The notes under the pieces: model-generated
Seen by the model: the letters and a program-made list of their open reading frames with translations, nothing else
What the model was told of the DNA's origin: nothing
The model's database searches: none
Program-made: the position numbers and the translations under genes
Part shown: positions 53,266 to 64,000 of the stretch, piece by piece
Numbering within the stretch: the stretch's first letter is position 1
Layout: each line of letters begins with the position of its first letter
From: Nectonema munidae
Lineage: Eukaryota; Nematomorpha; Nectonematoida; Nectonematidae
Assembly (NCBI GenBank): GCA_030549495.1
Contig: JAUIRK010000923.1
Span: 372,001-436,000, forward strand
Reading direction: 5' to 3'
Length of the DNA: 64,000 nt

Positions 53266-54809
53266 ATCGTTTAAATTTTAAGTAGAGGGGAGAATGGATT
53301 TTTTCAATTATTTAAACAGTCAAAATGTTTTAACACGGATTTTTGTATGATTTATATAAACATGTATTTAAAGTTTTTACTTTTTCAATTCAGAATCTAT
53401 TTCGATAAAATTTTAGCATAAAAAGAAAATTGAAAATCATTATATCACGTTTTGAAATGGTTCTACTTAAGAGAAATAGAATAACTTTTGAAAAATAAAA
53501 GCAGTTTATTTTTAAATAAAGAATTCTTAATAATAACATACTGTTTTGTGACTGTCCATTTTATTTTGAAAATTAATGGTTCTTCCTTCTAATACGATGA
53601 GCGTTACGAGGGTGTAACTTTTTACCGAAGAGAATCAAAATCGTGAAGTTTTTAAAACAAACTCAAAATAATACGCTCTTCAATTCTGTCTAATCAAATT
53701 TAGACTTCGAAAGTTTTGAGAAAATTTGGCTTTTTACAAAACCTAATTAAAATTGTTCAGTAATGTCGTTACTTTACTGGCTATGTAATTATTATAATTA
53801 ACAAAAATTTTCTGTATTAATTTAATTTAAGGAATAATTGCAATAAAGCAAAAAGCTTCAAGAAAAAAATTTGTTTTTTATTATTGGAAAACTTATAAAC
53901 TCATTTTTTAACGTTTGTTAAAAGAATTTAAGAACACTTTTTAAAGAAAGTGTTCGAAGAAATAGCCTGCTTTAAACATACAAAATTCTATTAAAAAAAG
54001 GAGAGATTTCGTCTTGAAAATTTTGCATCTCAAACGATTATATGTTTTTTAACAAGTGGTGAAATCGATTCCTTAATTTTTTTTAGTTTTAGCCACGCTT
54101 CTAACTTTTTTCCGTATCAATAGAAATCTGTAATCAACTAATACATCTTGTATGATCATGAGAATGTTCATTTCCACTGATGCTTCCTTTTTTTATTATA
54201 TGATATTACATTTATTTTCAAATAAATTTTAGTGTGTGTGCGTGTGTGTATAATATGAAGTCTAACAACACTTTTTAAAGCTAAAATTTATCGAAAAAAT
54301 AGATTTATAAAATGATTTATACACAAAATTTTTATGTTATTAAAAATTGCCAATAATAAAAACTTAACTTTTACATAATAAAAGTAAAGAAAAATGAAAT
54401 ATTTACCTTTTTGCAAAAATAAATTATAAAATGAAAAATTTTGTTTCACAAGTTATAAACGCCAAAAGTTATTATGTATTCATTATATTAAAAATGAGTT
54501 CAAGACTGTCCGCAACCAAATAATTTCTAAAACAAAAGTTAAAAAAAAGAGTCCAAATATTTCTTGATGAATCCTCATTAATCTACACACTGAACCTTCA
54601 TCATCACAGAAAAGAGTAAAACAAAGATTAGTTTATTCAGAATATATATATATAAAGATTTCTTTGCGCCTAAATATTTCATATTCTTGATAAAATTTAA
54701 CAAGGATATAAAAAAAACTTTAAAACTAAATCAAATATAAAAACTTTTTTTGCATTGCGAGGACGGAACAACGCAATCATTTTAGAGGTAAGAGCTTTTT
54801 TTTTTATTA

Positions 54810-57800
54810 TTATCTTGGAATGAATTCCAGCTCAGGCTGAATATTCGGCATCAAAAGAGGCTTCATCACTGCATTAACGGTATTGTGCGATTTTATTTTG
54901 AACGCCATTGTGATCTAAAAAGGTAAAAAAAGTTTATATTTGAAGTAAGAGGGAATCATTTATTTGACATTTAAATAATTTCACGCATGAATTTAAATTT
55001 ATTTTTGATGATCTAAAGAAAAATCTGCTTTGAAGAAGTTTAAAGGGAAAGAGGGTACCTTAGCCAGGGTGATGAAGATTTCTTGACTAGCGATTCTTCT
55101 TCCTGGACACTTTCGGGCACCATGGCCCATTTGAATGCTATTTAGTTTGTGCGCTTCCACATTACCAGATTCCAGCCATCTTTCCGGGATGAATTCATCC
55201 GGCTTCTCAAATATCCGACTATCTCTACCCATTCCAAAGAGAGATCCCATCACATGTGTCTTCAAAAACAGCAAAAATAATTCATAAAATTTAAAAAAAA
55301 AGAATACTTCTATCGCTCAAATGTAATCGATACAAAATTTTTATAAACCAAAATCAGGATAAACCCCCCCCCCCCCCCCTTCACTAAAAAATTAACTGTA
55401 GAAAATTGGCTGAATCATATCCCTTCAAATTTTGTGACTTTTCCTAAAATCGTTAGCTGCATCTTTTGAAACCATTTTCATGGTAGTTGAATTACCCTTT
55501 CATGTCCAAAACTGTCAATCAAAATCAAAAAAATTTCAGCAAAATTTTGACATTATCTGTACTTAACCTTATAACTTAGGATCTATATTATATAATACCT
55601 TGAAAATTTATAATTATATACAGTTTGGAACGCATAACACTTATATATTTAATTTTTACAAAATCATGGCTACTTTTTAGAAAATGTCAATCAAAATTTT
55701 GATTGATCAAAAATATATCTAATAAAATATACCTTCAAATTTTACATATAATATATGTTTTTATACTAAATCGGTCATGCTGTTTTCATTTCTGGACTCA
55801 TTTTTTACATTTAGGATTTGAAAATACCTATAAGTGTTAATCAAATTTGCGGTTTGCTTCTGAAAATTGTCTCCAAAAACATTCCTTCAAATTTTACATA
55901 AAATATATGTGTTATACTAAATCGGCCATGCTGGTTTCATTTCTGGACACATTTTTTACGTGTAGGATGTGAAAATACCTATAAGTGTTAATCAAATTTG
56001 CGGTTTACTTCTAAAAATTGTCTCCAAAAACATTCATTCAAATTTTACAATTAAAATATGTTTTTATACCAAATCAACCATGCTAGTTTCATTTATGGAC
56101 TCAATTTTTGCAGTTTGAATTTGAAAATACCTATAAGTATCAATCAAATTTGCGTTTAGTTCTAAAATTTGTTTCCAAAAATATTGATTCAAATTTTACA
56201 TGAAATATATGTTTTTATAGCAAATAGATCATGATGATTTCATTTCTGAACACAGTTTTCGCATTTAGAGGTTTTACTGCTAGTGTCAATCAAATTTGCG
56301 GTTTATGTCTGAAAACTATCCCAAAATATTCTCTCTAATTCGACCATGATAATTTTAATTTCTAAAATTATTTTTTGCATTTAAAGGTTTTAAATGTCTG
56401 AAAGTGTCAATCAAATGTTCGATTTACACCTAATGTCTACAGAAATATTTTTGAAATTTAAATAAAATATCTGTTTTTATGTCAAATAGAAGATGTTCAT
56501 TTATGGACTCAGGTTGGCATTTTTATTTATTTTAAAATATCTGAAAGCTTCAATCAGATTAGCGGTTTACTTCTAGATACTGTCTTCAATAATATTTTCA
56601 AAAAAATAAAATATCTGTTTTATACTAAATCGACTATGCTTATTTTATTTCTGTACTGGATTTTGGATAATACGGTTAAAAAATATCTCGAAGTGGCAAT
56701 TAAATTAGTAATGTATGCGTGAAAATCAGTTCTGTAAAAAAATTAAAAAAAATGGCTGTATATTAGGTATATAGTAAAAATATACTCTTTTTTTCTATAT
56801 TTTGGCTTATAATACTTTCTACAATCATCTTGAGTATGAAATATTTATTTAAAAAAAACAAAACGTATTATAAAATCTTTTGAAAATTTGTATGAGAGAA
56901 GGAACCAAGTTGAAAACTATTAATGCTAGCTTCTTAGTTGTGAGGTAGCAAACATACCCCAAGCAATACACACGACGGTATACATCCTCAGTCATCGCCT
57001 ACTTCATTACATCAAGTTTGATAAATCTTCTTTGAAGAATCGAAATACTATATCATTTTGCATTAAAATTTTTGTTCCAAATATAAACTCCTTTTCCGTA
57101 CATTTTATTCTTCATCATTGACCAAATGGAACATCCTAAATAAGACTATTGGATGAGTAAATTATATATATTTAATTCTATGAAGTTATTTTATTTAGAT
57201 GGCGTTAATATGTTTACATTATTTCCTAATTAAATTATCTTATAACATTATTTATCTTAATTTACATTGTCGTATAAATATTTACAATTAAATAACAAAA
57301 AATATATATATATCCCATATTTTTTCAATAATAATAGAAAATCTTATTGAACTTTACTACTAACTACATATTTTTACTAATCACTTGAATTTTCCAAAAT
57401 TTGACGAATTCAAAGGTTTTTACGGTCAGGTTCTGGCGACCCGATTCTACGTGGTTAGTAATCAAGCTATCACTAGACATTAAGTTTGTTTCCCTAATTA
57501 GCAGCGTTCGTGTTAGGATAGTATCGATCACTCAGCTGTATTTATATATTGTAACATAAATTCTTGTAAAATAATATATATATATAACAAGGTTTAGCTA
57601 TGCAGTAACAAGGGCCGGTAGGTGTTTAGTGGGATGGAAAGTCCAGGTAGACCTGGACTCAGCATTCCGGGCGGGCCACGATATCCGAAAGGATGGGTGC
57701 GAACGCCACAAACAACTTAACTTAAATTAAGCTGTGCGCAGAGATTCTGTAAGATGCTGATTGGTCAATTGTGAATGATCTTTTGACTTCACAAGCCTCC

Positions 57801-60800
57801 TTGTGGAGTACAAATATTTACAGCAAAAAAGCAGAATCGGGAGCCGGACTTGACTTAATGAAAAGCTGCATGCCGCTCTCAGAGCCTCATTTGCCCACTG
57901 TTGATATATGATGTGTTGTGACTTGTGTTCCCTGCTCTTGCTAGACCACAAATCTGCATTTCTAAATATAGTTTTTATAACAACTTAAATAATGTGTTAT
58001 TTTTCAATGTTGTTTACAAATGTGAATTGATTATAAAAAATCAAATGGTAACAGTTGTAAAAATGTAGCGTATTTTTAATTATTCTTTTAATTAATTTAT
58101 GATTTTAAACAAAAATTTAACACTTTTTACATTTTAATTTTAAATATAGACAGTTACCTGATTTTTAATTTGTCTGAAAAAAGATTTTGAAAAGATTTGA
58201 GAATATTTCGCTAAAAAGTTTTTACATTTCAAAATATGAAAAAAAGGTAAAATCTAAAAAAAAACGTGTCATAATTTAGATTAATTTTCTGATATCGTAA
58301 AGGGTGTATTCCATCCTCTTTCTTGTGTGGTGGCATATGAATATGATATTCTCAAAGAAAAAAAATCAGACCTGCAATTACTAAAGTTGTATTGAGCTTG
58401 TCGAAGCAGTGTTTGATTTTTTAAGAGTTTGCTTCCACCTCACTGATATTATAGCAGGGGATATTCTAATATTTCCAAATTCTGCTGTATCAAGCAGAAT
58501 CAAAGCGATAAGAATTGTTTTCAATATAAACTTCAATAAACATTGCACTTAACATATTTAAACAAATTTGATATTCTACAGCAAAATGATTTGGTGAAAG
58601 TAACTTTGGTGAATTTTGAAAACTCAAAAGTTTATTCATAACTCCTCCCACTTCTCTGGTTTGTTCATCAGCTGGAAAACTAACATCTGAGATTTCCAAT
58701 AAAATAGTAATAGATAGCATCAAATAGACTCACCATTTCAAAAAAATCCAAACACATATTTATAGAATTGTCGAACAAATCTCTATGTCGTATAACTTCG
58801 AAAATTAGCCTGAAAAATTCTATATTCGTAAAAAAACAAAAATTTCTATACTCCCAATTATACTTTAAATATATAAATATTTACTTTTTCCAAGAATACT
58901 GTTAAAAAGCCTTTGAAGAAAAATAAAAATCAAAGTAAGTATGGCTTTTCCTGGATTAGCGTAAAGTGACAAAACTATTGCAATTCCAGCTAAATACTTT
59001 TTGAATTAAAATAATTCTATTGATATGTGATATATTAGATATTTATTAATGACAGAAGATATCGTATTTATTATTATTGATTTGGAAAATTTAGTGCCAT
59101 CCTCAACATCATCTAGCTTCGATCTGTTGAAAGCTATCTGAAGATCTGAAGCTAAATTAGTTCATATATAGACTATTTTTTATCTCCAAGATTAGTTTCA
59201 AGGAAAATTTAAAACAACTCTGAATTGATGTACTCATTTTCTTTCATTCAATCCAGATGTAGAATGCGCACCTCAAATTTAAAGTATACAAAACATAACT
59301 TATTAATTGATTACTTTCACTACAATAAAATCACTTTTTTTCGAAATTCATTCCTTTTTACTGATAATAATGTTTGGTGATCAAATTTATCAGGGAATTG
59401 AAATGGAATATACTTTATTTTTGTGTAGAACTGTAAACGTAACTCAGAAAGAAATGAACCAAAAAAGAGTTAAAAAAGTATTTTTAAAGAGGAATTTTTT
59501 TTATAATAACTTTAATTTTAATAAGAGAGTTTGTTACTCCTTTAGGAAGAAGATATCCTTCAACTGTGATGTCTTTAGCCAAAACCCTACTAGTGCAAAC
59601 GGCAACTGGACAGAGTCTAAAAAGAAATATCCATTGAAACATCAACAAACTCCCATTTGAGGGAGGGCATGGCGTATTTTACCTGAAACTTTCTTTCAAG
59701 CAGCATCGCATGTAATGCAACTGTGATATGTCACTCGCTGTCAGATACTTGCGCTCCTTCAGTAAACTTTTTAATTCGAAATAAATCTTTTCTTGGCAAT
59801 CTGCATTCTTGCTCAGGTTGTAGAGTAGCCAGGTGATGGAGTATCTCGTCTAAATCAACATATGGTATGATGCCTATTAAAATCAATTAAATTTTATTTT
59901 GTATATCGTTGAATGTGCACATTTTTGTCTTTTTTGGGAATTAGCCATCTCAGAAGTTCGCAACATTTTTTGGTGAATGGACACTGTATATGCTTTCTCA
60001 ATGGTTAACTTTAAAGTGATTGTGGGTCCTCTTACACTTAACCAAACTCGATAAAATTTTAGAAATAAAAATTTTACCTAAAAAGAAACAAAATTTTGGG
60101 TTGGGAAACTTTTTTTACAAAAGTCAAAAAATAAGGGTCACCCTAATGGACAAGGGCAAAGAATGCTTTTTTGATCTAGTCATATTAAAATATAAAATTT
60201 CTTAGTTAAAAAGAAAAAAACTTTTTCTTAACATAATTAGGATATTATAAAGGTTTAATAAGACCTATATTATCTTATATTACCAACAAACAAAAATTGT
60301 ATTTTATTTTTATAATCACACTTACAAAATAATCAAGAAACATATGATATACTGTTAAATGGACTGTTCAAAAAGCCAACTTTAAAAAAATTAAAAATTT
60401 TAGCAGATATTTAATTAGTCATTGGTTATTTAATTATTGAGTTAATTTATTCAAATCGTTAGTTATTTGGTTAATTATGAAATTAATTAACTATTTAATT
60501 AGTTTTCGTAAACTCATTTCATTAATCATGAGCTTTTCAAAAGAGATGAAAATGAATAATGAAGCTAGAAATGAAAATTTTTCAACATTGTGTATATAGA
60601 AGTTTTGTTATTGATGAGAAATTTTCGATTAAAGAAGTACGCTTACTGTTTCAATCGAACCCATCATGATATCCACAAGGTAACCTTCAATAAAGTCTTC
60701 AGACAACTGTGAGTATTGCGATAATTCGTTTATGATTGAGTATTGGGCAGTTTCTTGATCTTTGAGGTGTGAAGCTTTAAGCTATGGATAGAAGCGATAT

Positions 60801-62064
60801 AAAATATTTATGCCGAAATAGTGAGATCATAAAACTAATAATTTAGCTACTAACAACTTGAAGAAAGTAAGAACTTTATTCAAGAAATAAAATTTTGAAT
60901 GCATTAATTTTACATGTAACACATATGTGAGTATTTTATACATCAAATGCACAACTATCATTTTCATGTATACCTCCTTATCTTATCTTCTCATCTCTTC
61001 ACTTATATTAAATACTCCTACACCTCAATACCATCACCATATGTACCACAATCATCATCTTCCACCTATTAGTACATTTCTTGTTCTGGCATTTCTCTTC
61101 ATTTGGATTGTATCGTAATGGAGTGATATGAAGATAACCAGAGTGCTCAAAAATTAATTCATTAAATTCTTACGGTTTATCAATTCTATTAATCTTTACT
61201 TCTTATTATGGATACATATCAGCTCGACTTTATCCACACTCGTATAGGTAAATATATATATAGGTAAACATGCTGTTTCAGAAAACAAATTTTCACATAC
61301 GTTTCGCAAAGATATGTCGATAAGAAAAAGAATCATATTTTTCACCAAATTTTTTCAAGGTTAAATAAAAATATTTAACTATTTTATTTTAAATAGTTAA
61401 TATAAATAGTTAAAACTTTTCAACTAAACTATCGCAAATTAATGCATTGAACTAAAATTTAAGCTCAATATGTATTTTGTGTCTTTTTATCGGCTCACCC
61501 ATCCCCCATGCGAGTATATCTTACGAGCACTAGGAAGTACCAAACTTTGGGAATCAAAAGAGCCACCAAAATTTTTCTTGAAGCGGGCCGAATTACCGAA
61601 AATTTAAAAAACGCACCCCGGAATATTGAAAAGTTAAAACTGGCATTATGAAATTCAGTGTTGATACACTGAGGATACGTAAAAAATGGAAATAAACACA
61701 AGATATTTCAAAAAAATACTTACTTTGTAACACCTATCAATATCAAAATTTAGCTTGCGGGCCGAATATGCCCCGCGGGCCGTAGTTTGCTGACCCCTGC
61801 ACTAGATAAATACTGAACCAGAATCTCTATAATAGGAAGTAAGAGGTACTCGTTTCACGATTTGCAAGCCAACCTTTCTGAGAGCAATTCCATTCGTCAC
61901 GCTCTCCTTCCACACTTTGGTTGGGAAGTATTTGTAGAGTTGGGAGCTGTAGAGGAGATCGTGGATCGTGGAAAAGTAGATGAAGACGTGGTGGATGAAT
62001 TTCAGGCACATCTCGTCTCCTTTCAGGCTTCCAATCGTTTGGTTGAAGATGAAGGTTGACGCAG
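54810..62064 (-). CDS. Cytochrome P450, mitochondrial clade, C-terminal 300 residues
   Basis: Six phase-consistent exons: 61850-62064, 60647-60781, 59683-59849, 59538-59616, 55059-55259, 54810-54914 (stop TAA 54810-54812). It is a heme mono-oxygenase fragment. In order: a helix-F/G-region segment (KYFPTKVWKESV), the I helix with the oxygen-activating GSIETT across an exon junction, the K-helix E-S-F-R, the segment DITVEGYLLPKG joined to THVMGSLFGMGRD, FIPERW, and the heme loop MGHGARKCPGRR with cysteine ligand. CPGRR and the charged heme-loop residue are typical of animal mitochondrial P450s. The usual Phe of FxxGxRxCxG is Met here. Introns range from 66 bp (59617-59682) to 4.3 kb. About 200 N-terminal residues, including the import signal, are missing and probably lie past the right edge. 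The substrate cannot be told. Confidence 0.93.
55420..56720. repeat. Degenerate tandem array, ~150-bp unit
   Basis: About eight diverged copies of a unit with the recurring blocks TTCAAATTTTACAT, ATATGTTTTTATA, TCATTTCTGGACTCA and GTGTTAATCAAATTTGCGGT. The two best copies start at about 55733 and 55884, 151 bp apart. Copies decay toward the right end. It lies in the 4.3-kb P450 intron; a poly-C run is nearby at 55363-55379. Confidence 0.85.
57611..57714. other. GC-rich block with strong hairpins
   Basis: A GC-rich island in AT-rich intron. GTCCAGGT-AG-ACCTGGAC (57641-57658) is a perfect 8-bp hairpin, nested in GGAA...TTCC and GTGG...CCAC pairings. A second hairpin, ATCC-GAAA-GGAT (57683-57694), has a GNRA tetraloop. 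It may be part of an unclassified transposon spanning roughly 57420-57960. No family assigned. Confidence 0.4.
61536..61799. mobile_element. Non-autonomous hAT-like element
   Basis: The right end on the other strand begins CAGGGGTCAGCAAACTACGG, a classic hAT terminus; the left end AGTACCAAACTTTGG is a diverged match. CACTAGGA and CACTAGAT flank the element as an imperfect 8-bp duplication. In the first visible P450 intron. Confidence 0.6.
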
Positions 62065-62247
62065 CTAAAATTTATTTTCACGTATTCAGGGGCATTGAAC
62101 TCTACTACTAAGACTAATGCTTTCTATGCCATTTGAGGAATAAATTTGAAAAGTCAAAATTAGCGCTGGAGTGCATTGCCTGGCGAATGACTTTTTAATT
62201 AAATGCCCTTCAATTCACCTTTTTGAGTTGAATCCTTCATTTTAATT

Positions 62248-62371
62248 GGTTAACGACCAGAGTGGACAATGGTCGACTTTATAAAAATATAATGATGTGC
62301 GCTTATAAATTCTCTTTAATGCAAATCGTCTGATATACATTAGATATTGTTTGATTATTCTGGGTGTTAAC
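62248..62371. mobile_element. TTAA-ended MITE, family 2, copy 2
   Basis: Starts GTTAACGACCAGAG and ends TGATTATTCTGG then GTTAAC. It matches the reverse complement of 42007-42152, with a deletion relative to it. Confidence 0.6.
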
Positions 62372-63035
62372 TATTAATTAATTAACAATAAACTGTTAAT
62401 CAAGAGTTTTTGAGCTGGCCATTTTAACAAGGTAAACTATGTTTTTTTAAAAGTTTTTACAAATCTAAATTTTGCAGTTTCCATTCTTTTTTGAATAACC
62501 AACTCCAATCCTTCTAAATAGCTTTTAATCTTTAAAATTATTTTGCAAAGAAGTTACTTTTTTTGGTAAACTTCGTTTATGCGAATGAATATAACCTAAA
62601 CTAATAACTCACTTTAGTAGCTAATAAAAAAAAAGTTAACTTCTGCTACTGTCAATAATACTAACTTCATTTTAAAAAACAAAATAGTTATCATGAGGAA
62701 TGAATTGCATGAGGTCAAAGTATCCTGTTTAAATAGAAGGATTCAAGTGAATTTAACTAAAAAGTGAACACTTATTAATACTGCTTATTATTTAACTTGT
62801 TATCCGAGTGCAATTAAGTTCTTCTCTTGATATTTGGTGAGGGATAAGTTCCTCATTTTTTTTAGATACTTTCAACAGAAACACGATTTTAGCAGAAAAG
62901 AAAGTAAACTTCATTTTAATAGTTATTTCAATTTTAATTCAATCTGCATAAAAATAAGACCTGATTATGCAAGTAAAAATTCAGAAATGTCAATTATGAA
63001 AAAAAAAATTTGTAAGCCTATCTATTCTAAGTTCT

Positions 63036-63207
63036 GAACACTAAAATAAATAATTTATTGAGAACTTATAAAATTTTTAAATGTAAATTTTTGCCCACAG
63101 TCGGCTTTTTCAATCAATTATATTTTGTGTTTGAAAAAGCCGACTGTCGGTGAAAATTTACATTTTAAAATTTTTAAGTGCTCAATAACTTATTTATTTT
63201 AGTGTTC
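63036..63207. repeat. Foldback MITE, 172 bp
   Basis: Ends GAACACTAAAATAAAT on both strands. The arms of about 75 bp pair almost throughout, closing on CAGTCGGCTTTTTCAA, with a loop of about 20 bases. The whole would form one long hairpin. It is only 26 bp from the MITE at 63234. Confidence 0.8.
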
Positions 63208-63233
63208 ACCTCTTTATTTTATCACTAAATTAA

Positions 63234-63363
63234 CCCATTTAAGGCCAAGCAAAGCAGACGATATTTAAAAAAACGCAGACGATTTATATTCAAAGTCATT
63301 GAAAAAAGCAGACGAAGATGAAATTACTTATGTTCTAAAAAAGGAACATTGGCCGTAAATGGG
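63234..63363. mobile_element. piggyBac-like MITE, copy 3
   Basis: Bounded by TTAA at 63230-63233 and 63364-63367. Ends CCCATTTAAGGCC and, on the other strand, CCCATTTACGGCC. Reverse orientation relative to copies 1 and 2 and the best-preserved termini of the three. Confidence 0.82.
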
Positions 63364-63920
63364 TTAATGGGCCACCTTCAGCACCAGATTTATATATTCT
63401 AAGTTCTCTTCTCATTGTGACCGTGATAATATATGTATGAGTAAGACTGTGAATGGATAAATTTTTTTGAATAGAGAAAAAGTTTGAAGTTATATGTGAT
63501 TTCATTCTTCCTCAAAAGAATCTTCCAAAGGATTTCACAAAATAACTGAAGTAAAAAAAGCATAGCTTTAGCCTTATTTTGAATAAAAAAAGTCTTTGGA
63601 TAAAGTCATGGCTTTTATTTTTATGAATTATTATTGAAAGATGCTTTAACAAAATCGTTTTTGCTTACAAATAATAACGAACTTATAATTTTTGTTCATG
63701 ATATAGACAAAAATTTTTAATAAGAGGAATGATTTTCGTGGAAAAAATCGCTACGCCTTTTTGCTGATAAAGTAAGTATGAAAAAGGCTTATTTTGCAAT
63801 CTAGTTATTGATCTATGGAAGAAACTAATTAAAGATAAAAAGTAATGATAAGGCATCAAATTAACTCCAAGATAATATAAAAGTTGATACATTTTTAGTA
63901 TTTTAAATCAATAGTGAAAG

Positions 63921-64000
63921 GGGTTAATGGTACGGTGGGTTAGATACTGGGTTTCGATAACTCAAGGTCTTGCGTTCGATCCCGCATCAAGCCTGCTTTT
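63921..64000 (+). repeat. tRNA-derived SINE, family B, cut by window edge
   Basis: Contains GGTGGGTTAGATACTGGG, GATAACTCAAGGTCTTG, a B box with one change and CATCAAGCCTGCTTTT, then the window ends. Confidence 0.7.

Larger units (their letters stand above)
52963..54809. other. Intergenic region between converging ULK and P450 genes
   Basis: A (GAT)n run follows the ULK stop directly. Overlapping AATAAA signals at 53129-53138 are the likely ULK polyadenylation signal, about 170 bases past the stop. A tRNA-like minus-strand fragment lies at 53189-53265. Otherwise AT-rich with nothing recognised. Confidence 0.55.
62065..64000. other. Right-edge region, probably P450 intron
   Basis: No upstream P450 exon could be found here, so it is probably intron running past the window. 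It contains three MITE-like repeats and a SINE head listed separately. Confidence 0.5.

Noticed and set aside
57510-57586. Short TG...CA-ended segment as an LTR
   Set aside because: Too short, no primer-binding site, no partner copy; not supported.
57611-57714. Hammerhead or HDV-like ribozyme
   Set aside because: GAAA-stem-TC and GCGAA motifs are present, but I found neither CTGATGA nor a valid double-pseudoknot pairing; kept only as a structured block.
58490-58723. 77-codon minus-strand frame in the P450 intron
   Set aside because: It does not fit any P450 segment; the missing exon was instead found at 59538-59616. No other family recognised.

Overview
The window looks like a piece of an AT-rich animal nuclear genome (roughly 70% A+T by eye). 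It has GT-AG introns from 57 bp to about 7.4 kb, tRNA-derived SINEs, and a dense mix of mariner, pogo, hAT and piggyBac-like DNA transposons with a Penelope-like retroelement. The protein genes (NKX3/bagpipe-type homeobox, fused MOCS1, ULK/Atg1 kinase, mitochondrial-clade cytochrome P450) fit a bilaterian. An arthropod, perhaps a copepod, is my best guess, but it rests on impression and is weak.

Four host genes were assembled by hand from splice sites and conserved motifs; two are complete or nearly so in the window. (1) 8819-16611 (+): the 3' part of an NKX3/bagpipe homeobox gene. Two homeodomain exons are split at the classic 44/45 position and separated by a 7.4-kb transposon-filled intron. 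(2) 17453-26626 (-): MOCS1, nine exons, 537 residues in one phase-consistent frame, with a MoaA radical-SAM part fused to a MoaC part; only the targeting-peptide end is missing. (3) 33955-52962 (+): a complete ULK1/ULK2/Atg1 kinase, eleven exons, 834 residues, with kinase domain, an LC3-interacting motif and the C-terminal ATG13-binding domain. (4) 54810-62064 (-): the C-terminal 300 residues of a mitochondrial-type P450 in six exons; its 5' exons are not found and probably lie beyond the right edge.

Layout: genes 1 and 2 converge on a 424-bp pure (CA)n tract. Genes 2 and 3 diverge around about 7.3 kb holding a mariner with a hAT piece inside it. Genes 3 and 4 converge across 1.85 kb. The four genes have unrelated functions (mesoderm patterning, molybdenum cofactor synthesis, autophagy initiation, oxidative metabolism), so the arrangement is ordinary and not a cluster.

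The least ordinary structures are a sharply bounded 526-bp inverted repeat whose arms differ at only one base I could find, with MOCS1 exons between them; a 1.73-kb hAT element and a 258-bp hAT MITE, both with perfect 8-bp target duplications in ULK introns; a degenerate ~150-bp tandem array in a P450 intron; a GC-rich block that folds into hairpins; and a homopolymer-ridden stretch that may be a sequencing artefact. I found no convincing new gene system; the interest lies in gene structures and repeats.
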